DNA of 6,677 bases from Lentisphaeria bacterium (GCA_020056205.1 JAGVIF010000221.1:1-6677), one strand, 5' to 3'; shown: positions 1 to 6,677, counted from the stretch's first letter. Notes: generated by a model from the letters alone, not told the origin. A program made the numbers and translations.

Positions 1-32
1 ATGTCGCGCGCGCGGAATTCACGCTCAAATAA
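1..32 (+). CDS. C-terminal end of an upstream gene (5' end outside window)
   Basis: Reading from base 3, the sequence gives VARAEFTLK followed by TAA at 30-32. Only nine residues are visible, so no function can be assigned. Two things suggest it is a real gene end. The peptide has an alternating pattern like a final beta strand, as in secreted beta-sandwich proteins. The 28-bp repeat also begins exactly at this stop codon, just as its second copy begins exactly after the stop of the next gene. The gap to the next start is 49 bp on the same strand, so the two genes are probably co-transcribed. The other two frames run into the repeat and are less likely to be coding. Confidence 0.4.
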   Translation, partial: VARAEFTLK

Positions 33-59
33 CCGGCCACGGCGAGCGTGGCCCTCCAC
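32..59 (+). repeat. 28-bp palindromic repeat, copy 1 (REP-like)
   Basis: This is an exact match over 28 bases to 3958-3985, in the same orientation. It contains a perfect 7-bp stem, GGCCACG (35-41) with CGTGGCC (47-53), around the loop GCGAG, followed by CTCCAC. Its first base is the last A of the upstream TAA stop. No T-run follows, so it is not a standard intrinsic terminator. It is better described as a REP-like intergenic element that could stabilise the 3' end of a message or slow polymerase. From memory, similar GGAGGGCCACG-type dispersed repeats occur in Verrucomicrobia and Lentisphaerae, but I cannot check this here. Confidence 0.8.
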
Positions 60-68
60 ATAAATGAT

Positions 69-73
69 GAGGA
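69..73 (+). promoter_or_regulatory. Shine-Dalgarno site that sets the start of gene 1
   Basis: GAGGA lies 8 nt before the ATG at 82. The two earlier in-frame ATGs (64 and 67) have no purine-rich site before them, because the repeat and the pyrimidine-rich CCCTCCACA stretch sit there. This favours ATG 82, which removes only six residues and leaves the signal peptide intact. Confidence 0.6.
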
Positions 74-81
74 AAAATCGA

Positions 82-3000
82 ATGAATAGAATTAATTCTG
101 CCTGGTTGATGGCCGTGTCTGTGTGTGTTATGGGGCTTGTCTCTTTGCTTTGCGTTGTCTCAGCCGCTCCGCAGTTCGCGGTTGACGGCGCGATTGTCAA
201 TGCAGGTACGCGTGTTAAGATGGGCGGCGACGGAAATATCTCGATAATCGCCGGAAAAAGAATGAAGTATTTGATCGGGATGCAACTTGTTGCCGACGGG
301 GCGCCCATCCTCCCAAAGGAACTTGCTGAAAGCGGGCTTGATGTAATAAAGTCGAAGAAAACCGCCGTTTACACGGGGACATATACCCCCAAAAACGGAA
401 AGCCGTTCGGGATTGAATATTCCGTTGCTCTCACTTCGGAAGATAATGCGCGAATCTCGCTCGCCTTCAAAACGGCGGCTCCCGTTGAAAATATTTTCTC
501 TCACGCCGGACTCAATATCGCCATCCTCCGAGACGCGCTTGCCGGAGAAAGCATTTTGATAGATGGGAAAGAACTTGCCATTCCGTCACAAAGGGCGGGC
601 GAAAAGTCCGTAAAAATATACAACGGAGAGGCGTCGGCGATTGTCTATTTTGCCGACGACCCGGCTCGGCGGCTCGCCCTGACGGTTCGAAACGCCGGGA
701 CAGTGTCGGTAAGCGATGTGCCTGTCATCGGTTTGGAAGATGCGAATATCCTCCTCCATCTCAAGCCGAAAAATAATGAAATCACTTTTGACGTAGCGCT
801 TTCTGAAATGGATGCGGAGCGTTCATCGGGCGAAGTATATGCGAACATTGACTTCTGGTCGCCGGATAAACTCAAGATGCCGCGCTATAAACTTTCAAAA
901 AATCTTGTGCAGAATTCCGGTTTTGAAGACGGGTTCAAGTACTGGACATTCGGCCCGCTCGGCGTAATCACCGAGATGCGGCTCGGCGAGCACTACAGCA
1001 TAGATGAGGGCGGCTATTCCGGACGGCGTTGTTTGAAGATTCTTGGAGAAAAAGGCCAGTCGCCGGCACACATTGCGACATTCGCAATTCCGGTTGAACC
1101 GGACACTGAATACACTATCAGTTTCCATGCGAAAGCCGACCGCCCGGGCGTCTGGATTAATTCTATGCCATACACCGCAGTATGGGGAAAATTCCCCGGC
1201 GGAAAAAATTATGAGCTTTCCACGGAATGGAAACGTTATTCAAACACGTTTAAGGTTCCCAATACTATTCTTGCGCTGGATTTCGGCATAAATGATCCGT
1301 CCGCCGATTGTGTCGCGTGGATAGACGCGGTGCAATTGCGAAAAGCTCTGCCGGGCGACTATGACAAAACGCCGGAAGACTATGAAGAAAAGCCGTACGG
1401 AGTGAGTTTTACGTCGGCGCGACGCGATAACTTATTCCAGCCGGACGACAAAACGGGAGCGGCGTTCTACGTTCACGGCAAAGCGCTTGCGAAAGGGACG
1501 CTGGGTGTCCGCGTTACTGATTTTGCCGATCTCGCGGTGAAAGAAGAAAATATCCCGTTTGTAGTCGGCGAGAAGGGTTACGTTTTGCTTCCCGCGCTGT
1601 GGGCGGACGCGCTTGAAACAGGACTCTACATCATTGAAAGCTCCATACAATGTGAGGACGGTTTCGGCGACCGCGAGTTTGACCGTCTGGCAATAATGCC
1701 CTCGGTAAAAGGTCAGTCGGTTCTGCACGATAAATTTTTCTGTACGCTGGCCGGCTCGCGCTGGGCAAACTGGGCGCGGGGTATGGAACGCTATCAATAT
1801 CTTGGTATTAACTCGATTATAAACTTTGACCCGGAATACCCGGCTTTCCGCGAGGAAATGAGAAAAGCCGGGATATTCTATTTCAGTTCCATTTTCGATG
1901 GCGGGGAACGCATTGGTGCGCGGGGGTGGGACATCAGAAAAGACTTTGCCCTTCATCAAAGCGCCGCCGACCTTGCTGTCATTGAGGAGGCCGCGTATAA
2001 GAAAGCGAAAGAAAACCCCGACATATGCATCTGGAAGACAATCAACGAACCCGGTTCCGGCGGAGTTTTAAATCCGGTGGACAACATCGAAGAGATGAAA
2101 AAAATGGTGCGGTGCGTCGCCGCGGCGCGCAACGGAACACTCCGCGCAAATCCGAAGGCTCTCGTCCTCACACCCGACCCCGCGAATATGTATCCGACCG
2201 GCGGGATAAAATATATTGACACATTCCTCAAAGCAGGCGGCAAAGATGCCTGCGACATCGTGGCTATTCACCCGTACCGCAGACGGCCGGAGTCCCCCGA
2301 TCTTGACGCTGACAGCGCGGCGCTCCTTTCCATGCTGAAAAATAACGGTTTCACCGGCGATGTCTGGTTCACCGAAGGCATTTATCATCAGAACTATGTG
2401 ATTCCCGCCCTGGGCCTCGACACGCATCAGGGCTGTTCGAGCGATCATTATCGCGGCGGCCCCCTGACCTATCATATGGGATGGGGCGAGCGCATGGCGC
2501 TTGCGTATACCATGCGAAGCTGGCTTACCGGGTTAAAATATGCTGACCGCGTGAAACTTTACGTTGACTGGAACTTCGGCGGTTCATCCGCGTTCGGAAT
2601 TGATATGACAGTGAACGCCAAGGCTTTTGCTCCGAACGTTCTGACCCGTCTTCTCGGCAACGCCGTATACAAAGCCGATGCCAATCTCGGCAAAGAAATT
2701 CGCTGTTATATTTTTGAAGACAAAGAAAAGCGCCCGGTATCCGCGTTATGGATATATAATCTCGTTGTGGACACCGAGGGGAAACCATGTCCGGAAATGG
2801 ATATTTCACTAATTCCGCCCGGCACCGAGTTCATAGACTGTATGGGCAGAACTTTCGCGCGGCCCGATACAAATAAATTAATGATATCGCCGCTTCCGAC
2901 CTTTCTGCGCGGAAGGCCGAAGACGCTCGCCGCCTTCCGCAGCGCGCTTGAAAAGACGCGGGTGGGCTCCGGCGAGATAAGCCCCGTTGACGTGTTTGCG

Positions 3001-3957
3001 CAGGCCGTGTCCTCGTCGCATATTGATGTCTCAGTGCGCAATCTTCTCTCGCGAACCAGCGACGGGCGCATGAAAATTTCCGATTCCGAAACGACGGTTT
3101 TCGACAAGCGGATTTCCATCGCCGGCAAAGACATATGGAAATATCCTTTAACCGTAAAAAAGAATGCCGGAGCGCTCACCACATTCGTCGCAAAAACGGA
3201 GTTCACTCCTTCGGAATGGGAGAAACCGATTGTCAACGATATCACTCTTGATATTATCGCCGCGCCTAAACTTGTCTCGCTCATCACTATTGATGGTGAT
3301 TTGTCCGACTGGCCGGCCCGGGCGAAAGTTTCGCTTCCCGCGCGCTTTATGGAGTTTCCGCCTTACGGGAAAGATCCCGCAGAGACTATGGAGTTGAAAC
3401 AGAAATATCCCAAGGGCATTCCATGGAAAGGCAACGCCGATTTGTCGGCGGCGCTTTATGCGGCGTGGGATGCGGAAAATCTTTATATTGCGGTAAAAGT
3501 GAAAGATGATGTGTTCTCGCCTGCGGCAACGCTTGACGGCTCGTGGACGGGCGACGGCATACAGCTATACTTCGACTGCTGGGGTGATGCGCGGCAACAG
3601 TCGTTCAAAGGCTATGACAATAATGACCAGGTCTTCGATCTCTGGCCTTCGCCGAACGGCCTTGTGGTAAAACGCGCCGTGGCGCCGGAACAACAGCTCG
3701 CATTTCTTAAAACCGACATTGTTGCCAACGCCAAAACGGCCTTCAAGCGCGTGACGGGTGGTTACGTGTATGAAGTGGCATTGCCGTTGCGCGAACTGAC
3801 TCCGATAAACTTGCGCCCTGAATCGTCATTTGGCTTTGCGCTCATCATAAATGACAACGACGGCGATTATCGCAAGCGCGGGCTCTCACTCACGCCGAAC
3901 GGCACGGAACCCCATATGAGGCCGGACCTGTATTCCGTGATGGCGCTTGAAAATTAG
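82..3957 (+). CDS. Secreted multi-modular glycoside hydrolase-like protein (clan GH-A-type barrel with carbohydrate-binding-like modules)
   Basis: This is a large exported protein, about 1291 residues from ATG 82 or 1297 from ATG 64. Numbering here is from 82. A signal peptide spans 1-28, with a hydrophobic core and a likely cut after VSA; no lipobox is visible. Residues 29 to about 260 form a beta-rich region I do not recognise. Residues 274-421 resemble a CBM4/9-type galactose-binding fold (NSGFEDG, then W288). Residues 438-541 look like another beta sandwich. Residues about 549-855 look like a TIM barrel. INEP carries Glu656, the candidate acid/base; WFTEG carries Glu765, the candidate nucleophile; HPYR begins at His730. 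These fit clan GH-A, but I cannot name the family. An Ig-like region (about 965-1062) and a CBM9-like domain (1065-1290; DGDLSDW, AWDAENLYIAV, GDGIQLYFD) follow. The protein probably hydrolyses a polysaccharide or glycoconjugate outside the cytoplasm; the substrate is unknown. The catalytic assignment is inferred from motifs and spacing. No frameshift or truncation is seen. Confidence 0.85.
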   Translation: MNRINSAWLMAVSVCVMGLVSLLCVVSAAPQFAVDGAIVNAGTRVKMGGDGNISIIAGKRMKYLIGMQLVADGAPILPKELAESGLDVIKSKKTAVYTGTYTPKNGKPFGIEYSVALTSEDNARISLAFKTAAPVENIFSHAGLNIAILRDALAGESILIDGKELAIPSQRAGEKSVKIYNGEASAIVYFADDPARRLALTVRNAGTVSVSDVPVIGLEDANILLHLKPKNNEITFDVALSEMDAERSSGEVYANIDFWSPDKLKMPRYKLSKNLVQNSGFEDGFKYWTFGPLGVITEMRLGEHYSIDEGGYSGRRCLKILGEKGQSPAHIATFAIPVEPDTEYTISFHAKADRPGVWINSMPYTAVWGKFPGGKNYELSTEWKRYSNTFKVPNTILALDFGINDPSADCVAWIDAVQLRKALPGDYDKTPEDYEEKPYGVSFTSARRDNLFQPDDKTGAAFYVHGKALAKGTLGVRVTDFADLAVKEENIPFVVGEKGYVLLPALWADALETGLYIIESSIQCEDGFGDREFDRLAIMPSVKGQSVLHDKFFCTLAGSRWANWARGMERYQYLGINSIINFDPEYPAFREEMRKAGIFYFSSIFDGGERIGARGWDIRKDFALHQSAADLAVIEEAAYKKAKENPDICIWKTINEPGSGGVLNPVDNIEEMKKMVRCVAAARNGTLRANPKALVLTPDPANMYPTGGIKYIDTFLKAGGKDACDIVAIHPYRRRPESPDLDADSAALLSMLKNNGFTGDVWFTEGIYHQNYVIPALGLDTHQGCSSDHYRGGPLTYHMGWGERMALAYTMRSWLTGLKYADRVKLYVDWNFGGSSAFGIDMTVNAKAFAPNVLTRLLGNAVYKADANLGKEIRCYIFEDKEKRPVSALWIYNLVVDTEGKPCPEMDISLIPPGTEFIDCMGRTFARPDTNKLMISPLPTFLRGRPKTLAAFRSALEKTRVGSGEISPVDVFAQAVSSSHIDVSVRNLLSRTSDGRMKISDSETTVFDKRISIAGKDIWKYPLTVKKNAGALTTFVAKTEFTPSEWEKPIVNDITLDIIAAPKLVSLITIDGDLSDWPARAKVSLPARFMEFPPYGKDPAETMELKQKYPKGIPWKGNADLSAALYAAWDAENLYIAVKVKDDVFSPAATLDGSWTGDGIQLYFDCWGDARQQSFKGYDNNDQVFDLWPSPNGLVVKRAVAPEQQLAFLKTDIVANAKTAFKRVTGGYVYEVALPLRELTPINLRPESSFGFALIINDNDGDYRKRGLSLTPNGTEPHMRPDLYSVMALEN

Positions 3958-3985
3958 ACCGGCCACGGCGAGCGTGGCCCTCCAC
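3958..3985 (+). repeat. 28-bp palindromic repeat, copy 2 (REP-like)
   Basis: This copy is identical over 28 bases to 32-59 and starts on the first base after the TAG stop of gene 1. The stem is GGCCACG (3961-3967) with CGTGGCC (3973-3979) and loop GCGAG. The identity ends sharply on both sides, so it looks like a discrete mobile or dispersed unit and not a duplicated gene end. It lies in the 101-bp gap before gene 2. Without a T-run it is unlikely to end transcription fully, but it could protect the gene 1 message from 3' exonucleases or lower expression of gene 2 relative to gene 1. Confidence 0.8.
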
Positions 3986-4048
3986 GTCTGCGGCGTAAAA
4001 ATGGATATTGAATACTCGAACAATTTAAATAAGAAGAAACCAAAAAAA

Positions 4049-4053
4049 AGGAG
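4049..4053 (+). promoter_or_regulatory. Strong Shine-Dalgarno site of gene 2
   Basis: AGGAG lies 5 nt before the ATG at 4059, inside an A-rich leader (from about 4027) that should be unstructured and favour translation. An in-frame TAA at 4026-4028 with no start codon between it and 4059 means the gene cannot be extended upstream. The missing signal peptide is therefore not explained by a misplaced start. Confidence 0.8.
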
Positions 4054-4058
4054 TAATT

Positions 4059-6440
4059 ATGGGGATGGATATTAGCCCGGTGATATTTTGGCATTCGGAT
4101 CCGGTCGGGCCGGATGAGACCGTGATGCTTTCAGGACATCTGCTCGGTAATGGATCAAAAGTCGAACTCGTCCAGTTGGAAAACGGCGGATCAGACAAAA
4201 CCCCGCGCCAGTTTAAAGACGGATGGGGAAAATCCGCCAACCCTGAAATAATATTGCAAACCGAGCAGTCTTTGGCTTTTGTCATACCGTCCGTGTTTGA
4301 CGCCGGCATTTATGCATGCAGGATTGTTCGCGGGGCGCAGCCTTCGGAGACGGTTCTCGTCAATGCCCCCGAAATCCGCTGGTTCCAGGGAGACAGGGGC
4401 TTGAGCGCCACGACTAAAGGTTCATGGCTGAGAGTTCTCGGCAAATCGCTTAACTTTGGAGGCGTTTCTACGGCGCTCCTGCGCGGAACCAAGACGTTTC
4501 AAATCGAGGCCTCCGTGTCTTCGATGTATTCTCTGGAATTCAAAATTCCCGAAGGAATTCCTTCCGGCGGCTATGAGCTTTTCATCCATAATGGCATGGG
4601 TGGCGCTTTCGGGTGGAAAAAAGCCGGACCGCTTTGTGTTTCTCAAGAACGGGAAGAAAAAAATATCGTAATGAATGTCGTGGATATGGGGGGAGATCCG
4701 GAGGGACTCAAGGACTCCACTTTCGCAATAGTCCAGGCAATGGAACGGATATCCTCATACGGCGGGGGCACAGTATTTTTCCCGAGCGGAAGATACAGAA
4801 TTGACTCGGTTTTAAGAACCGGAACATTTATCGCCTCTCCGATCGTTATTCCTCGTGGAATATCGTTCAAAGGCGAGAGCAGGGATCGCGTCAGCCTCTG
4901 GTGGCCCGACCGCAAGGAACCGCTTTACACGCTGATCGAATGCATGGGCGACAACACAATCAGCGGGCTTTCGATTTTCACGCAGGGACGGCATCGCAAT
5001 ATTATAAGCTCCGACGCCGACAATATCACAATTGAAAATGTCCTGATAAGAGCCAATTGTTATTATATGTGCATGCACGGCGGCAGGTCGCACCACAGAC
5101 GCGGAATCGAGGAGGGAAGCGAAAAAATGGGCTATCTTCTTGAGTTCAACCGCAGCAGGAATGTCCAGATATCGGACTGCGACCTTTACGGTTCGAGCGG
5201 CGTTTTCCGAATGAAACATGTCGAGGGATGCCGTATGGCAAACTGCAAAACCCACGGAACGAGCTTCGGCGAGCTTTCCGGCGGCGACGGCAACATCATC
5301 GAAAATGTGGACTATAGCGCGAATTCACTCGTCGGATGGGGGTTCTACACCTCTCTGCATTATGGAGCCGTCACCAACAGGCATTTGTACTTCGCGCGCA
5401 ACAAGATCGCCAGAATATACGGCGGCGATCACGAGGCGCTTACTCTTGATGGTCATGGCACAGCCTATATCGGTTCCGTGCTGAAGGCGGACGGCGCCAA
5501 TATCACTCTTTCCGGCGACCCGGTATTGGGAATGGACGGGTGTAGAGACAATCTGCCGTCGCTTGAGAAGACCAGCATGTTCATTCTTTCCGGAAAAGGG
5601 AGAGGACAATATCGCGCGCTCAAATCTTACAACGGAAAGGAGATTGAAATAGAAAGTCCATTTGCGGTCGCGCCAGACGAAAGTTCCGTCGTCTCCATCG
5701 GCGCATTCAACGGGGGGCATTTGATTATAGGAAACACCATGGAGGACACCGGCACCATAGTCCAGCTCTATCCTCCTAATTTCGAGTGCGTGGTAGCCGA
5801 AAACAAGGCCATCCGTTGCTCGAACATGAACAGTTGCAGCAAGCTCGGCAGAAACACGGGTAGCCGCTTCCAGCGTGTCGAACCGAGTTGGTACAATCAG
5901 TTTCTCGACAACCGTGTGATCGTAGGCAACGGCTGGGGCGGCGGCGAGTCCGAGATAGACCGCTGGCTCGGCGGTGAAGGCACACTCAATATCTGGGGCT
6001 GGCAGGTGCGCTATCATGTTGACCCGTTCGGATGCGACCAGGATGCGCAATTAGAGGAAAAGGACACCGAGGAACTTCTTCAAAAGAAAAACCCGGAAAA
6101 AGGCAGGTGCCTGCCTATCAGCATCTTCCAAATCGTGCGGCGGCATATTGTTGACAATAACAGCTCAATCCGCGTGCGCGGCGCGGTCGCAGATATTCTG
6201 ATTGAAGGTTGCAATATGAATGCCTCAAAGCGAGGCGTCAGAATTGACAATGAAGTCGTGAAACCGCATATTGCTGATGTTGGGCAACTCGCATTTGAGC
6301 CTCCGCAGGAGATCGCAAAACAGGGAGACCCCCAGCCGTTCCTTTCGCCGGTGCGAGTCATCGCAAGAAAAAATAATTTTAAAGAGGTGGAAGCCCCCTA
6401 TTCGGGAACCGCCCTCCAGTGGGCGAAAATCATCCGCTAA
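4059..6440 (+). CDS. Right-handed beta-helix protein with N-terminal IPT/Ig-like domains (pectate lyase 3 superfamily type), no signal peptide
   Basis: The protein has 793 residues. Residues 1-104 and 105-196 look like two IPT/Ig-like beta sandwiches (SDPVGPDETVMLSG; GSWLRVLGKSLNFGG; GGYELFIHNGMGG). From residue 206 comes the typical opening of pectate-lyase-3-type beta-helices (NVVDMGGDPEG, DSTFAIVQAM, GGGTVFFPSGRYRI), then short strand-turn coils (ISGLSIF, ITIENVLI, VQISDCDLYG, CRMANCKTHG). The motif GGDHEALTLDGHG is at 455-467. A non-helical beta module about 468-550 carries GKGRGQYR and PFAVAPDESSV, and helical coils resume (LIIGNTMEDTGTIVQLY). Residues 653-684 form a charged, probably alpha-helical insert, and coils return to about residue 780. 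Such folds include polysaccharide lyases, hydrolases and epimerases. No catalytic residue can be fixed from sequence alone, so the reaction is open. There is no hydrophobic N-terminus and there are 15 cysteines, both fitting a cytoplasmic location. It probably works on the same glycan as gene 1, by inference from adjacency. Confidence 0.85.
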   Translation: MGMDISPVIFWHSDPVGPDETVMLSGHLLGNGSKVELVQLENGGSDKTPRQFKDGWGKSANPEIILQTEQSLAFVIPSVFDAGIYACRIVRGAQPSETVLVNAPEIRWFQGDRGLSATTKGSWLRVLGKSLNFGGVSTALLRGTKTFQIEASVSSMYSLEFKIPEGIPSGGYELFIHNGMGGAFGWKKAGPLCVSQEREEKNIVMNVVDMGGDPEGLKDSTFAIVQAMERISSYGGGTVFFPSGRYRIDSVLRTGTFIASPIVIPRGISFKGESRDRVSLWWPDRKEPLYTLIECMGDNTISGLSIFTQGRHRNIISSDADNITIENVLIRANCYYMCMHGGRSHHRRGIEEGSEKMGYLLEFNRSRNVQISDCDLYGSSGVFRMKHVEGCRMANCKTHGTSFGELSGGDGNIIENVDYSANSLVGWGFYTSLHYGAVTNRHLYFARNKIARIYGGDHEALTLDGHGTAYIGSVLKADGANITLSGDPVLGMDGCRDNLPSLEKTSMFILSGKGRGQYRALKSYNGKEIEIESPFAVAPDESSVVSIGAFNGGHLIIGNTMEDTGTIVQLYPPNFECVVAENKAIRCSNMNSCSKLGRNTGSRFQRVEPSWYNQFLDNRVIVGNGWGGGESEIDRWLGGEGTLNIWGWQVRYHVDPFGCDQDAQLEEKDTEELLQKKNPEKGRCLPISIFQIVRRHIVDNNSSIRVRGAVADILIEGCNMNASKRGVRIDNEVVKPHIADVGQLAFEPPQEIAKQGDPQPFLSPVRVIARKNNFKEVEAPYSGTALQWAKIIR

Positions 6441-6549
6441 AAACAAAAAAAAATCTCACACAAAGTCGAATATCCTAGCCTATCAAGCGTCGGGAGCGCG
6501 AAGAGCACAAAGAAAAATGCATTGAAATTTTAACAAGTCGCTTCATCGA

Positions 6550-6565
6550 ACCGGCATCAGCCGGT
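6550..6565 (+). terminator. Short hairpin downstream of gene 2 (weak terminator candidate)
   Basis: ACCGGC (6550-6555) pairs perfectly with GCCGGT (6560-6565) around the 4-nt loop ATCA. It lies 109 nt after the gene 2 stop. There is no T-run behind it, so it does not meet the usual pattern of an intrinsic terminator. It is the only clear stem in the 237-bp tail, and it differs from the 28-bp repeat found after the other two genes. Confidence 0.25.
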
Positions 6566-6616
6566 CGGTAAGCTAATCGAGGTAATTGCAAAAGTCTCAA
6601 ATTATTCGATTAAATA

Positions 6617-6655
6617 TTGAAACGGTTTGGAAAAAATGGAAAGAAAACTCATAGT
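6617..6655 (+). promoter_or_regulatory. Possible promoter with LacI-family-like operator for a gene beyond the window
   Basis: TTGGAA (6627-6632) and CATAGT (6650-6655) are spaced 17 nt apart, each matching four of six bases of a sigma-70 promoter. Overlapping the first box, 6620-6627 reads AA-A-CG-G-TT, the core of many LacI-family operators, but the outer bases do not extend the symmetry well. A core of this size is expected once or twice in a window of this length by chance. The AT-rich position at the end of a gene-free stretch is the main support. Confidence 0.15.
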
Positions 6656-6677
6656 ATCCAAGTGTATCAAACTATAA

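Noticed and set aside
1..63. 20-codon ORF from ATG at base 1 through the repeat to TAA at 61
   Set aside because: Most of it is the palindromic repeat read as protein. The other frame, stopping at 30-32, fits the placement of the second repeat copy.
82..180. Lipoprotein signal for gene 1 because of the cysteine in SLLC
   Set aside because: The residue before the cysteine is Leu, not Gly, Ala or Ser, so there is no proper lipobox. The VSA site further on fits signal peptidase I.
2706..3287. Minus-strand ORF of 193 codons inside gene 1
   Set aside because: The plus frame is continuous through the post-barrel and Ig-like regions. The antisense product is low in recognisable motifs.
4001..4075. 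24-codon ORF with a basic stretch (KKKPKKR) overlapping the start of gene 2, a possible leader peptide
   Set aside because: It has no ribosome site before its ATG. The basic run comes simply from the A-rich leader of gene 2.
4657..4671. A7 run followed by ATG at 4671, possible slippage or internal start producing the beta-helix alone
   Set aside because: The frame continues with sensible protein on both sides, and no good ribosome site precedes the internal ATG. The run appears to encode an ordinary charged linker.
5325..6050. Long minus-strand ORF (241 codons) inside gene 2
   Set aside because: The plus strand here encodes clear beta-helix coils. The antisense reading shows no domain, signal or ribosome site and is best explained as a codon-bias shadow.
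6445..6453. A9 run just after gene 2, which would be a T-run for minus-strand transcription
   Set aside because: No hairpin sits next to it on the required side, so it is not a terminator in either direction.
6636..6677. 13-codon ORF ending exactly at the last base of the window
   Set aside because: It is too short, has no Shine-Dalgarno site before it, and has no recognisable content. The match with the window edge appears to be chance.

Overview
The window carries two long plus-strand genes and the last codons of a third. They look like part of a carbohydrate-degradation locus in a Gram-negative-type bacterium. I favour the PVC group (Lentisphaerota, Kiritimatiellota or Verrucomicrobiota). 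The reasons are a very large multi-domain exported glycosidase-like protein, a partner beta-helix protein, and a GGCCACG-type palindromic repeat at gene ends that resembles dispersed repeats I remember from those genomes. This placement rests on memory and style, not on a marker gene.

Layout, left to right. Positions 1-32 hold what is probably the C-terminal end of an upstream gene, ending in TAA. A 28-bp palindromic repeat follows at once (32-59). Gene 1 (82-3957) encodes about 1291 residues with a signal peptide, several beta-sandwich and carbohydrate-binding-like modules, a central barrel with clan GH-A-style Glu residues, and a C-terminal CBM9-like domain. An exact second copy of the repeat lies directly after its stop codon (3958-3985). 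After a 101-bp gap with a strong Shine-Dalgarno site comes gene 2 (4059-6440), a 793-residue protein with two N-terminal IPT/Ig-like domains and a pectate-lyase-3-type right-handed beta-helix, but no recognisable signal peptide. The last 237 bp (6441-6677) hold no convincing gene. They contain a short hairpin and, at the far end, weak promoter- and operator-like sequence.

In a working model, gene 1 is exported and binds and cleaves a polysaccharide or glycoconjugate, while gene 2 is a beta-helix lyase, hydrolase or epimerase acting on the same glycan or its fragments. The lack of a signal peptide on gene 2 raises the question of where it works. Same-strand layout and short gaps suggest co-transcription from an upstream promoter outside the window, possibly modulated by the repeat hairpins. 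I see no CRISPR array, tRNA, rRNA, insertion sequence or defence system. The points most worth a second look are the stop-codon-abutting repeats, the unassigned catalytic family of gene 1, and the export puzzle of gene 2.
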